A stretch of 64,000 bases of DNA from Gracilimonas sediminicola (GCF_024320785.1 NZ_JANDBC010000002.1:62001-126000), one strand, 5' to 3'. Positions 25,121-32,859 are shown, numbered from the stretch's first letter. Notes: generated by a model not told the origin, from the letters alone. Program-made: numbers and translations.

Positions 25121-26215
25121 ATGAAGAAAGTACTTGTCACCACCGGGGGCGGGGATTGCCCAGGACTGAATGCGGTAATCCGTGCCATTGTAAAGCGCGC
25201 AGCTCAAACTAATGACTGGGAGGTTTATGGCAGTATTGAAGCGTTTAACGGAGCTTTGCGAACGCCTAAAGAGATTATCAGGCTAAATGATCAGAAAGTG
25301 GCTGGTATACACGCCAAAGGCGGAACCATTCTGAAAACGACCAACAAGGGCGGACCTTTTAACTGGCCGGTCAAACAAGAAGACGGTTCATGGACTACGG
25401 AAGACCGCTCCGATGAGATGATCGATTATCTGAAAAGTGAAGGCTTTGAGGTTGTCATTAATATCGGTGGAGACGGTTCTCAGAAAATCAGTCACCAGTT
25501 GCAGGAAAAAGGGTTGAATGTAATCGGCGTTCCCAAAACCATTGATAACGACCTGTCCTCTACTGACTATACCTTTGGGTTCCAGACCGCCGTTGATATT
25601 GCCACCGATGCTGTGGATAAACTGGTTACCACCGCTTCCAGCCACCACCGGCTGATGATACTCGAAGTGATGGGCCGTGGAGCCGGCTGGATTGCCCTGC
25701 ATGCTGCTATAGCCGGGGGAGCGGAAGTTTGCCTGATTCCGGAAATTCCTTATGACGTCAACAAGGTGCTGGAGCGACTCAACAAACGGTATAAAGATGG
25801 ACGCGGATTTGCCATTATTGTGATTGCCGAGGGAGCCAAACCCCGGGAAGGATCGGTTGTTACCCGTGAAAGTGATGAAGTCGGATATCGCAATCAACGG
25901 CTGGGCGGTGTTGCCTATCAGCTATCTGATCAGTTGAAATCGGCCGGTTTTGAACATGACATTCGCGAAATGGTGTTAGGTCATCTCCAGCGCGGAGGTA
26001 AGCCTGAAGCCTTTGACCGCATTCTTGCCACCCAGTTTGGGGTGAAGGCCATGGAGCTTGCCATCAATGGCGAATACGGAAAAATGGTTTCCTTCATCGA
26101 TCAGGAAATAGTAGCTGTCCCCTTATCTGAGGCCGCTAAAGGTAACAACCTGGTTGACCCAAACAGCTTTTTGGTACAGACTGCTAAGGGAGTTGGGATT
26201 AGTTTTGGTGATTAG
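25121..26215 (+). CDS. pfkA: 6-phosphofructokinase
   Basis: A 364-residue enzyme that phosphorylates fructose 6-phosphate in glycolysis. I start at the ATG at 25121 (MKKVLVTTGGGDCPG) because the N-terminal GGGDCPGLNAVIR is the nucleotide/phosphate-binding loop; an upstream TTG adds eleven unlikely residues. Other motifs are GGDGSQKIS, PKTIDNDLSSTDYTFGFQTA, with the catalytic Asp in TIDND, EVMGRGAGWIALHAAIAGGAE and HLQRGG. The phosphoryl-donor site is mixed: GGDGS has the Gly typical of ATP enzymes, while the PKT Lys is typical of pyrophosphate-dependent enzymes. That combination is known from the group III actinobacterial-type ATP enzymes. It is monocistronic and sits between two copies of the dispersed repeat. 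Confidence 0.93.
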   Translation: MKKVLVTTGGGDCPGLNAVIRAIVKRAAQTNDWEVYGSIEAFNGALRTPKEIIRLNDQKVAGIHAKGGTILKTTNKGGPFNWPVKQEDGSWTTEDRSDEMIDYLKSEGFEVVINIGGDGSQKISHQLQEKGLNVIGVPKTIDNDLSSTDYTFGFQTAVDIATDAVDKLVTTASSHHRLMILEVMGRGAGWIALHAAIAGGAEVCLIPEIPYDVNKVLERLNKRYKDGRGFAIIVIAEGAKPREGSVVTRESDEVGYRNQRLGGVAYQLSDQLKSAGFEHDIREMVLGHLQRGGKPEAFDRILATQFGVKAMELAINGEYGKMVSFIDQEIVAVPLSEAAKGNNLVDPNSFLVQTAKGVGISFGD

Positions 26216-26252
26216 CACCGAGAATTATAGCAGCACTTGTTGACTACTTTTT

Positions 26253-26370
26253 CTCGTTCCGAGCATCCACGTTTTTCTCGTTCCGAACGTCCTCGTTCGG
26301 TACGCCTTTTGGAAGCTCCGGCTTCCAGTACAAAAGAACCTCCTACTTCACCAGCAGCATTTTGCGTTAT
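26253..26370 (+). repeat. Dispersed two-hairpin repeat, copy 2
   Basis: The same unit as copy 1, with an extra partial unit in tandem in front (CTCGTTCC at 26253 and again at 26277). Hairpins are TTCCGAA/TTCGG (slightly decayed) and GGAAGC/GCTTCC (26311-26326). On the minus strand 26345-26375 reads L-E-stop-R-K-M-L-L-V-K-stop, again a sorting-domain end with the same TAA in front. It lies between the convergent ends of pfkA and the FIMAH-protein operon. Confidence 0.8.
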
Positions 26371-26462
26371 TCCAAACGCCTCATCAATCGTACTATCTGC
26401 GAATATTCGATTCAACGTGTCAGCCACACTTCAGAAGTATGAACAAAATAGGTATCGCCATT

Positions 26463-27371
26463 TTAGTCCTCCTTGCCAGAATCCAGCTTATCCAATAAAT
26501 ACTCCGCATTAAAATACAGCAGCGCATACCCCTCTTCGGTAATATGCTTCCCACGCTGAGCTTCAACCTGATTGATAAATGCATGGAGCACGTTCCGGGC
26601 CTGCTTGGGTTTATCCCGTTCAAGGTGTCTGCGGACATTACGAAGTTTTACCTGCAGGCTGTTGCAGATACCCTGGTTGGTAATCCAGCCCAGTTCTTCG
26701 CAGGAGCGGTAACGAAAAGTCTCGAGAGAGTCGGTAAAGGAAATAAGATTCATAGTAGGATTAGGGCTCCAAGGACCTAGGGTTTTCTTCAAAACCCCAC
26801 TTTTTAAAGTGAGTAATGAATCAACCACTTCACCTAACCTCCCTGTAGGTCCTTGAGGCTCTGAGGGAAAAGAATACCACACATAATTCTTTGAGTAGCT
26901 GTTCTTTATAGAAGGTATCCCATTACTAACATATGAAAACCCATTCAAAGTATCGCCAGAAGAAATTCCTGGAATATCTCCCCCAACTTTCGCCCAAGAT
27001 GTCTCCCTATATCGACTTAAATAACTACCATCCCATTGATTATTAGGTGTTAAAATTTCATTAACAGGTTCATCTAATAGTATAGAAAACTCATATAATG
27101 GGTAAAGTGCATCCATTTGATTATTTATGGTATATGAGTATTCGAACTGTCCCGTTGACAATGATTTTACGTCCGCTAAAATCCTTGGAGATACATTATC
27201 ACCAGGCATTACTGTTCCAGTAAAAAGGGAATCATTGCTTTCCCATTGATAGATTATTCTGAAATAGCCCTTTTCAGTATCAAAGGTTAATTGATTTATT
27301 ATCTGCTGACCAAAAACATTTTGAGAAGTATAGACTAACAGAATTGGCACTATAAATTTGAGATATTTCAT
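26463..27371 (-). CDS. Secreted protein with C-terminal FIMAH domain (paralogue 2)
   Basis: A 302-residue exported protein with signal peptide MKYLKFIVPILLVYTSQNVFGQ. The N-terminal domain (about 25-205) is beta-rich and unrecognised (EYSYTINNQ, LYEFSILLDEPV, GIPSIKNSYSK). It is distantly similar to that of the paralogue at 27700. The C-terminal about 80 residues (EELGWITNQGICNSL, AFINQVEAQRGKHI, EYLLDKLD) match the FIMAH domain, a small helical module found at the ends of secreted bacterial proteins, of unknown role. The 236 bases encoding it are identical to those in the paralogue. It is the third gene in a three-gene minus-strand block bounded by dispersed repeats. Confidence 0.75.
   Translation of the reverse strand: MKYLKFIVPILLVYTSQNVFGQQIINQLTFDTEKGYFRIIYQWESNDSLFTGTVMPGDNVSPRILADVKSLSTGQFEYSYTINNQMDALYPLYEFSILLDEPVNEILTPNNQWDGSYLSRYRETSWAKVGGDIPGISSGDTLNGFSYVSNGIPSIKNSYSKNYVWYSFPSEPQGPTGRLGEVVDSLLTLKSGVLKKTLGPWSPNPTMNLISFTDSLETFRYRSCEELGWITNQGICNSLQVKLRNVRRHLERDKPKQARNVLHAFINQVEAQRGKHITEEGYALLYFNAEYLLDKLDSGKED
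26475..26710 (-). repeat. 236-bp perfect direct repeat, copy A (FIMAH cassette)
   Basis: Every base from 26475 to 26710 equals 27712 to 27947. It begins inside the last few codons and ends after the codons for RSCEELGW. Identity extends to all third codon positions and stops abruptly at both ends, while the sequence upstream in the two genes is strongly diverged. Confidence 0.97.
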
Positions 27372-27386
27372 AATAACGTCTACTAA

Positions 27387-27698
27387 TTAATAGAAGTAAA
27401 CATGATAATGTTCATTTTTACCACTACCATGAATTCCAGATTTCCGGTTTGCACCACGTTGGCTATCACCGGATGAAATATTATCTAAATGCAGTTCATC
27501 GGCTGAAAGAGATATCCAATCCGGTATTTCTACGGCTTGTACTAAAAGGCCTTGTCCATTTTCCTGACCGGAATTCACCACTTCCAGTTGAAGCGTATTT
27601 TCTTTACTGGCAAAGGGAATGGTATAGGTTTGAGCCGCAGCCGGCAACGTTCCAATGATAGCTGTAATGATCAGGGTAAAAGCTTTCGATAAATTCAT
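27387..27698 (-). CDS. Short secreted protein, possibly a truncated gene
   Basis: A 103-residue product from the ATG at 27696-27698 (MNLSKAFTLIITAII), which opens a clear signal peptide ending AAAQ. The mature part has a beta-rich segment (LQLEVVNSGQENGQG, EIPDWISLSADELHLDN) of the kind that begins long sorting-domain proteins in these bacteria. It then passes into a polar tail (GANRKSGIHGSGKNEHYHVYFY) unlike a finished domain. No sorting domain or FIMAH module follows. I infer either a small genuine exported protein or the 5' stub of a larger secreted gene broken by rearrangement. It starts one base beyond the stop of the first FIMAH gene, and the second follows. Confidence 0.5.
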   Translation of the reverse strand: MNLSKAFTLIITAIIGTLPAAAQTYTIPFASKENTLQLEVVNSGQENGQGLLVQAVEIPDWISLSADELHLDNISSGDSQRGANRKSGIHGSGKNEHYHVYFY

Positions 27699-27699
27699 A

Positions 27700-28539
27700 T
27701 CAGTATCCCCCGCCAGAATCCAGCTTATCCAATAAATACTCCGCATTAAAATACAGCAGCGCATACCCCTCTTCGGTAATATGCTTCCCACGCTGAGCTT
27801 CAACCTGATTGATAAATGCATGGAGCACGTTCCGGGCCTGCTTGGGTTTATCCCGTTCAAGGTGTCTGCGGACATTACGAAGTTTTACCTGCAGGCTGTT
27901 GCAGATACCCTGGTTGGTAATCCAGCCCAGTTCTTCGCAGGAGCGGTGTTGATAAGAATCGAGACTATCTATAAATGTTGAAGTATCAAAATCCTCCGGC
28001 CACTCTTTAGGAGATATGGTAATTCCTTTATAAGATTCCTCTTTCCAATCCAGGAAAATTTCCTCATCGGTATACCCTTGGGCATATAAAGTATCTAACA
28101 GCTCAAAAGTAATGGGAGGCGCAAAACCTCTTGTATAAAAATCATGAATAGCAGGTAAGCCTTCAGAAGAAAAAGAAATACTAATGGATTCACCTGGCTT
28201 TAACCCATTTTCTGGAGGAAGCTCAATAAACTTACTCGCAGCCGAACCGGTTATAAAACCTTTATTCAAACCATCTACATACCATTTTTTGTTTTCTGGA
28301 CTATCAACCGTTTTTGTATAAAAAGAACCGTCTTTTAAAGCTATACTAAAAGAGGCAAGTACCTGTTCACTGGTTTCAGAATTTTTGATGTTATACTTAA
28401 AAATATAAACGGCTGAGTCTGATGACTGTATTACGTTTACTTTTAACTCTCCCTTTGCTTTATCAGGGCGTTCAATTTGGCTAAATCCTGAATTTGAAAT
28501 AACCAGTAACAAAAGGCATATAATAATTTGTCTATACAT
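27700..28539 (-). CDS. Secreted protein with C-terminal FIMAH domain (paralogue 1)
   Basis: A 279-residue exported protein with signal peptide MYRQIIICLLLLVISNSGFSQ. The N-terminal beta-rich domain (about 25-195; YIFKYNIKNSETSEQVLASFSI, KPGESISISFSSEGLPAIHDFY) aligns loosely with that of the gene at 26463 but at low identity. The C-terminal FIMAH module (RSCEELGWITNQG to YLLDKLDSG) is identical in protein and DNA to its paralogue. It is the first gene of the block; the promoter should lie in the AT-rich 28560-28660 region. Function unknown. The shared tail points to a common partner or anchoring site, or to gene conversion. Confidence 0.75.
   Translation of the reverse strand: MYRQIIICLLLLVISNSGFSQIERPDKAKGELKVNVIQSSDSAVYIFKYNIKNSETSEQVLASFSIALKDGSFYTKTVDSPENKKWYVDGLNKGFITGSAASKFIELPPENGLKPGESISISFSSEGLPAIHDFYTRGFAPPITFELLDTLYAQGYTDEEIFLDWKEESYKGITISPKEWPEDFDTSTFIDSLDSYQHRSCEELGWITNQGICNSLQVKLRNVRRHLERDKPKQARNVLHAFINQVEAQRGKHITEEGYALLYFNAEYLLDKLDSGGGY
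27712..27947 (-). repeat. 236-bp perfect direct repeat, copy B (FIMAH cassette)
   Basis: The second copy of the cassette, 1,237 bases away from copy A and in the same orientation and reading phase. See copy A for the boundaries. The first bases of difference on each side are immediate, so the repeat is sharply bounded. Confidence 0.97.
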
Positions 28540-28701
28540 GTTAACTCCTCCTCCATCTAAAATGTGGAAATCTTAATCGGTGGGGTTCATCGTTTCTTAG
28601 AACTCGATATGTAAGATGATGTTATAAATAATAATACCCGTCTACAATCAGATATAATTTCTGTAAAGAAAGCCGAAACATAGGTTTGTTACAATTTTGT
28701 T

Positions 28702-28772
28702 CTCGTTCCGAACGTCCTCGTTCGGATCGCCTTTTGGAAGCTCCGGCTTCCAGTACAAAAGATCCTTCTACT
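28702..28772 (+). repeat. Dispersed two-hairpin repeat, copy 3
   Basis: The same unit as copies 1 and 2: TTCCGAA/TTCGGA hairpin, CGCCTTTT spacer, GGAAGC/GCTTCC hairpin, then AGTACAAAAGA. The flanking part differs from the other two: the minus strand next to it ends Q-S-M-L-L-L-K-stop instead of R-K-M-L-L-V-K-stop. It is the right-hand boundary of the FIMAH block. Confidence 0.8.
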
Positions 28773-28860
28773 TGAATGCTTATTTCAATAACAACATCGA
28801 CTGATTCCGTAGTAGCAGAATCAGCCTAAAGCAGAATTACGGCACTCATTACCGGATAGC

Positions 28861-28891
28861 AAAAAAGCAGCCCAAATTATTCAGGCTGCTT
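28861..28891 (-). terminator. Rho-independent terminator of the AAA+ gene
   Basis: An eight-pair stem AAGCAGCC / GGCTGCTT (28865-28872 with 28884-28891), followed on the minus strand by a run of six T (28861-28866). It lies 34 bases past the AAA+ ATPase stop. Confidence 0.88.
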
Positions 28892-28924
28892 CATCCAGAA
28901 GTTTAGTTTTTTGGAGATTAAACC

Positions 28925-30637
28925 TTACCCCACCCGAAACTTCAATTCGTCAATTTTAGAGAGGATCTCGTCCCGGTTCATATCCCGGTATCGTTCAGGG
29001 AGTAATTCCTTGGACGTACATTCAATGACGGCACTGAGAGTCTGAAGCTCTACTTCCTCCGGATAGGTTGGCGGAAGGAAATCGGCCAGTGCAGCATCCA
29101 GAACTTCCGGGGTTACTTTCTTCTTGCCTTCTGCAGCTGCACGGAATTTGGCCCGGGTTAAAGCTGCTTCCATATCTGCACCGGAAAAGGTTTTAAAGCC
29201 TTCTTCGATTACCGCAGGAATGTATTTCTCAGTCATCTGAAGGCCGGTTTTCTTCCGCATGGCTTCAAAAAGTTCCACACGTTCTTCATTGGTATGAGGC
29301 GGGAACAGGGCAAGGTGTTCCTCGGCTCTTCCCTGTCGTTTCAAGTCAATAGGCATGAGATCGGGGCGGGCCGTCATCAGGAACCATACAATGCGTCCGC
29401 GGTTGGTGGTATCACTCATAAAGGTAGCAATCTGCGAGAATACGCGACTTGAAACCCCGCTGTCTCCGCTTGCATCACGGTCGCCAAGGTAGGCGTCCGC
29501 TTCGTCAATCATAACCGCTACAGGGGCCATAGCTTTAAGTAGAGATAGAATCTTCTCCAGGTTTCCTTCGGTTACCCCCTGCCACTGGCTTCGGAAGTTT
29601 TTGAGTTTCACCATCGGTATGCCCACTTCGCTGGCAAAACAGGTCACTAAAAAGGTTTTACCGGTTCCCACCGGACCGCAAACCAGGTATCCCATGGGCA
29701 TTACATCCTGCCGGCCGGCTTTCAGCGCTTTAACGGATTGGCGTAAATGCTTTTTCACATGGGTATGTCCGGCTACATTATCCAGCGAATACTCGGTTTC
29801 CACGAACTCCAGCAGTCCGTATGCTTCTGCTTCAATCAGTTCCTTTTTGGTTTCGGATAAGCCGTCAAAGGTGATCTTTTCTTTATTCTCCCGGGCATGA
29901 GATAACACGCTTCGGATGTTTACAAAATTCAGGCCTGCCGTTTGTTGAGCTACAATCTCCGGTTTCACTTCCGAAATACCTTTCCAGGTGTCATCCCGGG
30001 TTTCGTAGTCAATAAAATCTCTTCGTTCCTGCTCGGCGGGGATATCAATTTTAATATCCGTGGTGTAAGGATTTTGGACCAGCGTTTTGTTCAGGTCGGC
30101 CAGATTTTCGGTAATCATCACGGTGGTAAAATCGGAAGCCAGGAACATAGGGTCATGGGCCCATCGCGATAAATAGACCATGGAAGTCCGGTCCTCATTC
30201 CCGATAGAAGCCGCGTCGCTCATCGGCACAATGGTCTCGGCATAATCGATGATCAGCGCCACACTTTTCTTTTGATCGAGGCGGAGACGGAAATACTGCT
30301 CCAGCAACGACATCACCCGAACCGGGTCTTTCGGCATTTTCTTGGCATATTCGGTGCCCACCAAACTATCCCGCCCGGCAATGGCCTGATTGAAATCAGC
30401 CTGAGACTCTTTATCCCGGAAATAGATACCGGAAGCGCGATCGTAGAAAATCACAAAGTCGCGAGCACCGAAAAATTCATCCGAAAGAAAGGATTTAAGG
30501 CGGTGAAATTCTGTTCCTTCATCGGTTTTCAGAGAAACCAGGTCATGAACGTTTCCGTGCAGTATAAACTGATTAATGGTTCTGCTCAGATACTTCCGGG
30601 CAAATTCGCGCGACCATTTTGGGTAGTGATCAAACAT
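28925..30637 (-). CDS. AAA+ ATPase, Ycf46-like two-domain architecture
   Basis: A 570-residue cytoplasmic protein. The N-terminal half (about 1-240) looks like a degenerate P-loop domain: no Walker A, but a Walker B-like strand SVALIIDYAETIV and a sensor-like MITENLADLN. The C-terminal half is a complete AAA+ module: Walker A CGPVGTGKT (about residue 320), FRSQWQGVTEGNLEKIL (pore and SRH-side helix), Walker B VAVMIDEADAYL, sensor 1 FLMTARPDLMP and arginine finger KRQGRAEEHL. A lid domain and a C-terminal helical tail follow. A dead first and active second domain is the Ycf46 plan. Such proteins are probably remodelling ATPases, with no established client. It is downstream of the PspA gene set, with other genes between, so functional coupling is only suggested. 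Confidence 0.82.
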   Translation of the reverse strand: MFDHYPKWSREFARKYLSRTINQFILHGNVHDLVSLKTDEGTEFHRLKSFLSDEFFGARDFVIFYDRASGIYFRDKESQADFNQAIAGRDSLVGTEYAKKMPKDPVRVMSLLEQYFRLRLDQKKSVALIIDYAETIVPMSDAASIGNEDRTSMVYLSRWAHDPMFLASDFTTVMITENLADLNKTLVQNPYTTDIKIDIPAEQERRDFIDYETRDDTWKGISEVKPEIVAQQTAGLNFVNIRSVLSHARENKEKITFDGLSETKKELIEAEAYGLLEFVETEYSLDNVAGHTHVKKHLRQSVKALKAGRQDVMPMGYLVCGPVGTGKTFLVTCFASEVGIPMVKLKNFRSQWQGVTEGNLEKILSLLKAMAPVAVMIDEADAYLGDRDASGDSGVSSRVFSQIATFMSDTTNRGRIVWFLMTARPDLMPIDLKRQGRAEEHLALFPPHTNEERVELFEAMRKKTGLQMTEKYIPAVIEEGFKTFSGADMEAALTRAKFRAAAEGKKKVTPEVLDAALADFLPPTYPEEVELQTLSAVIECTSKELLPERYRDMNRDEILSKIDELKFRVG

Positions 30638-30661
30638 ATTCTTTAAGTTTCAAAGTGAATA

Positions 30662-30715
30662 AGTAACAAAGTTACATAGTGCAAAGCTTCTTTGTCACTA
30701 TGTAACTTTGTTACT
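30662..30715. repeat. Long near-perfect inverted repeat
   Basis: Arms of about 25 bases: AGTAACAAAGTTACATAGTG (30662-30681) pairs perfectly with CACTATGTAACTTTGTTACT (30696-30715). The pairing continues inward through CAAAG/CTTTG with one bulged base, leaving a three-base loop. Each arm also contains its own small palindrome GTAAC-AAA-GTTAC. It overlaps the last bases of the CBS-protein gene and lies upstream of the AAA+ gene start, so it may terminate or attenuate transcription between them. Confidence 0.85.
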
Positions 30716-31988
30716 CGATTAAAATGAGCTTAACCGTTTCAATGCGGCTGGGTGTGGCTTTACTGATAATGAATTTTTTGCCCTCAATCACCACTTCCTC
30801 ATTTACTTTTGGAATACGCCCTAAATGATTGATAATGAATCCCGCTACGGTATCATACTGAGAAGGTTCCAGCGGAAGTTCAATTTCTTCAAATTTTTCC
30901 ATCAGCTCATGAATCTCCACATTTCCGCTTACCACATAGGTATTTTCGGAAAGCTTCTTCATAATTTCATCTTCCACATCATATTCGTCCTGAATATCCC
31001 CTACTACCTCTTCCAGCAGATCTTCGATGGTGACCATTCCGGCGGTCCCTCCATATTCATCCAGAACAATGGCTACCGACATATTCGACTGGCGGAATTC
31101 GGTAAGCAAAGCTTTCGATTTTTTACTGGACGGCACCAGCTTTACCGGGCGTATAATCTCGTTCAGGGATTTGGGTGAATGGAAAAAATCGTGCGCAAAC
31201 ACAACACCAATCACATCGTCAATAGATTCCCTGTACACCGGGAGCTTGGAATGGCCGGATTGTATAAACATATTCAGCACTTCTTCAATAGGCGCATCTT
31301 TCTCAACCGCTTCAATTTCAATGCGGGGTATCATAGAGTCTTTAACCCGCTTATTGGAAAGCTCCAGTACATTGTGCAGAATCTCGGAGTCATCCTCGTC
31401 AATATCTTCACTCCCCCCGCTGTCCCTCAGTTCTTTGAAGATCATTTCCACATCCTGCCTCCGATAGTAGCTTTCAACCACCTCAGCATCGCTTACCAGC
31501 CAGCGAATCAGGATATTGGATGAACCCTTTGAAATTTCGATAAGCGGGCGAAACAGGTAATAGGCAATCCGAAGAGGAATCGAAATAACGGCGATCATAT
31601 TATCAGCCAATGCCCGGAAAATAGCTTTGGGCAAAATCTCCCCGAACAACATAATGACCACAGATGCGATAATGGTCTGTATAATCAGGATCTGTATTTC
31701 AGAAGGGACCAAACCAAACCAGGCTTCGCTGTACACTTGGATAGGCTCAACCAGAAATATGGCCATAAACGTAGCGTAAAGCACGTTTACAATGTTATTC
31801 CCAACCAGCGTCGTAGTTAAGAAAGTCTCCGGTTTGCGTGTAAAAAACTCAATTGAGTTGGACAGAAAGTTGTTCTTGCGTGAAGCAACTTCCAGCTTAA
31901 GCTTATTAGCCGTAACAAAGGCAATTTCCGATCCAGAGAAAAAGCCACTCAGAAGAACAGTTATGAAAATCAGGGCAAACTCAATCAT
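30711..31988 (-). CDS. CNNM/CorC-HlyC family membrane protein with CBS domains
   Basis: A 425-residue protein. The N-terminal CNNM (DUF21) domain has about four membrane segments and begins MIEFALIFITVLLSGFFSGSEIAF, with the conserved SGSE(I/M)A motif that lines the transport site in CNNM/CorC magnesium exporters. A paired CBS domain (about 205-330; DSMIPRIEIEAVEKDAPIEEVL and MSVAIVLDEYGGTAGMVTIEDLLEE) is followed by a C-terminal CorC_HlyC domain (about 340-420). The role is probably Mg2+ or Co2+ efflux, or regulation of membrane ion balance. The old name hemolysin is misleading. It is on the same strand as the PspA set. The long inverted repeat marks its 3' end. Confidence 0.92.
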   Translation of the reverse strand: MIEFALIFITVLLSGFFSGSEIAFVTANKLKLEVASRKNNFLSNSIEFFTRKPETFLTTTLVGNNIVNVLYATFMAIFLVEPIQVYSEAWFGLVPSEIQILIIQTIIASVVIMLFGEILPKAIFRALADNMIAVISIPLRIAYYLFRPLIEISKGSSNILIRWLVSDAEVVESYYRRQDVEMIFKELRDSGGSEDIDEDDSEILHNVLELSNKRVKDSMIPRIEIEAVEKDAPIEEVLNMFIQSGHSKLPVYRESIDDVIGVVFAHDFFHSPKSLNEIIRPVKLVPSSKKSKALLTEFRQSNMSVAIVLDEYGGTAGMVTIEDLLEEVVGDIQDEYDVEDEIMKKLSENTYVVSGNVEIHELMEKFEEIELPLEPSQYDTVAGFIINHLGRIPKVNEEVVIEGKKFIISKATPSRIETVKLILIE

Positions 31989-32076
31989 AGTTTACCCCGT
32001 TTTTATCAGGTGTGAAGAGAAAAAGAAATGTGCTACCCGATGGAGGTTCGTCTTTCATTCAAAAATCAGTTCGTTT

Positions 32077-32856
32077 CTATTTACCGGAGAAATTAGGTTT
32101 TCTCTTTTCAAGAAAAGCGCCGGTACCTTCCTTAAAATCAGCCGTACCGCATAATTCTCCAAACAGCCGGGCTTCGGATTCAAATCCTTTTCCGGAACCG
32201 GCTTCCTGAACGGCCCTAATAGCGTTTTTAATAGCTAAAGGGCCTTGCTTCATGATTTTAGTCAGCATTGATTTGGCCTCATCAATCGCGGAATGTTCTG
32301 TCACCTGATTTACCAAACCGATTTCAAAAGCCTCATCTGCTTTTACCTGCCGGCCGGTCATAATCAATTCCAGAGCCTTACCGCGACCTACAAGCCGGGT
32401 GAGTCGCTGCGTGCCGCCATAACCGGGAATCAGTCCCAGGCTAACTTCCGGCAACCCGAAAGCGGCCTTTTCGAAAGCAATTCTTAGATGGCAGGCCATA
32501 GCCAGTTCACAACCCCCGCCAAGGGCATACCCGTTTACGGCTGCAATCACGGGAATGGTCAGGTCTTCAATCTTTTGAAAAATATCCTGTCCTTTTTTGG
32601 ATACTTTTTCTCCGGAAACCGGATCCAGCGAGCTCAGCTCTTTGATATCTGCGCCGGCCACAAAAGCTTTTTCACCGGCTCCGGTAATCACCAGCGACTT
32701 GACCTGGTAATTCTCTTTGATGTCATCAATAGCCTGATCGAGCTCATCCAGCACCTGATTGTTGAGGGCGTTGAGTTTATCGGGGCGGTTAATGGTAAGC
32801 GTGCAAATGCCTGATTCATCGACTTCTACAAGAAGCGTTTCGTAAATCTGGTCCAT
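32077..32856 (-). CDS. Enoyl-CoA hydratase / crotonase family
   Basis: A 259-residue crotonase-fold enzyme that adds water to trans-enoyl-CoA. The oxyanion-hole segment AFVAGADIKELSS is typical. Both catalytic Glu are present in canonical places: ALGGGCELAMACHLRIA and GLPEVSLGLIPGYGGTQRL, which favours true hydratase activity over other crotonase chemistries. The C-terminus has FGELCGTADFKEGTGAFLEKRKP, the standard closing helix. The likely role is fatty-acid beta-oxidation or short-chain (crotonyl-CoA) metabolism. It follows the membrane coiled-coil gene of the PspA set by three bases, so it is probably transcribed with it, although the function seems unrelated. Confidence 0.93.
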   Translation of the reverse strand: MDQIYETLLVEVDESGICTLTINRPDKLNALNNQVLDELDQAIDDIKENYQVKSLVITGAGEKAFVAGADIKELSSLDPVSGEKVSKKGQDIFQKIEDLTIPVIAAVNGYALGGGCELAMACHLRIAFEKAAFGLPEVSLGLIPGYGGTQRLTRLVGRGKALELIMTGRQVKADEAFEIGLVNQVTEHSAIDEAKSMLTKIMKQGPLAIKNAIRAVQEAGSGKGFESEARLFGELCGTADFKEGTGAFLEKRKPNFSGK

Positions 32857-32859
32857 ATT

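Larger units (their letters stand above)
28540..28924. other. Gene-free gap with promoter region, repeat copy 3 and terminator
   Basis: A 385-base gap. From right to left it holds the AAA+ gene terminator (28861-28891), a sorting-domain remnant (about 28782-28830 on the minus strand, reading R-N-Q-S-M-L-L-L-K-stop), repeat copy 3 (28702-28772), and an AT-rich stretch at 28600-28670 that probably contains the promoter of the FIMAH operon. No complete gene is seen. Confidence 0.6.

Noticed and set aside
26212-26427. A 71-residue open frame on the minus strand across repeat copy 2
   Set aside because: Its codons are the hairpin repeat itself (ERGRSEREKRG) and it has no sensible start or family; it is a by-product of the repeat.
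26420-27875. Two open frames sharing MSADTLNGINPSRPGTCSM inside the FIMAH cassette
   Set aside because: They are the same off-frame reading of the duplicated 236-bp cassette; the true frames are the FIMAH genes and the short secreted protein beginning at 27698.
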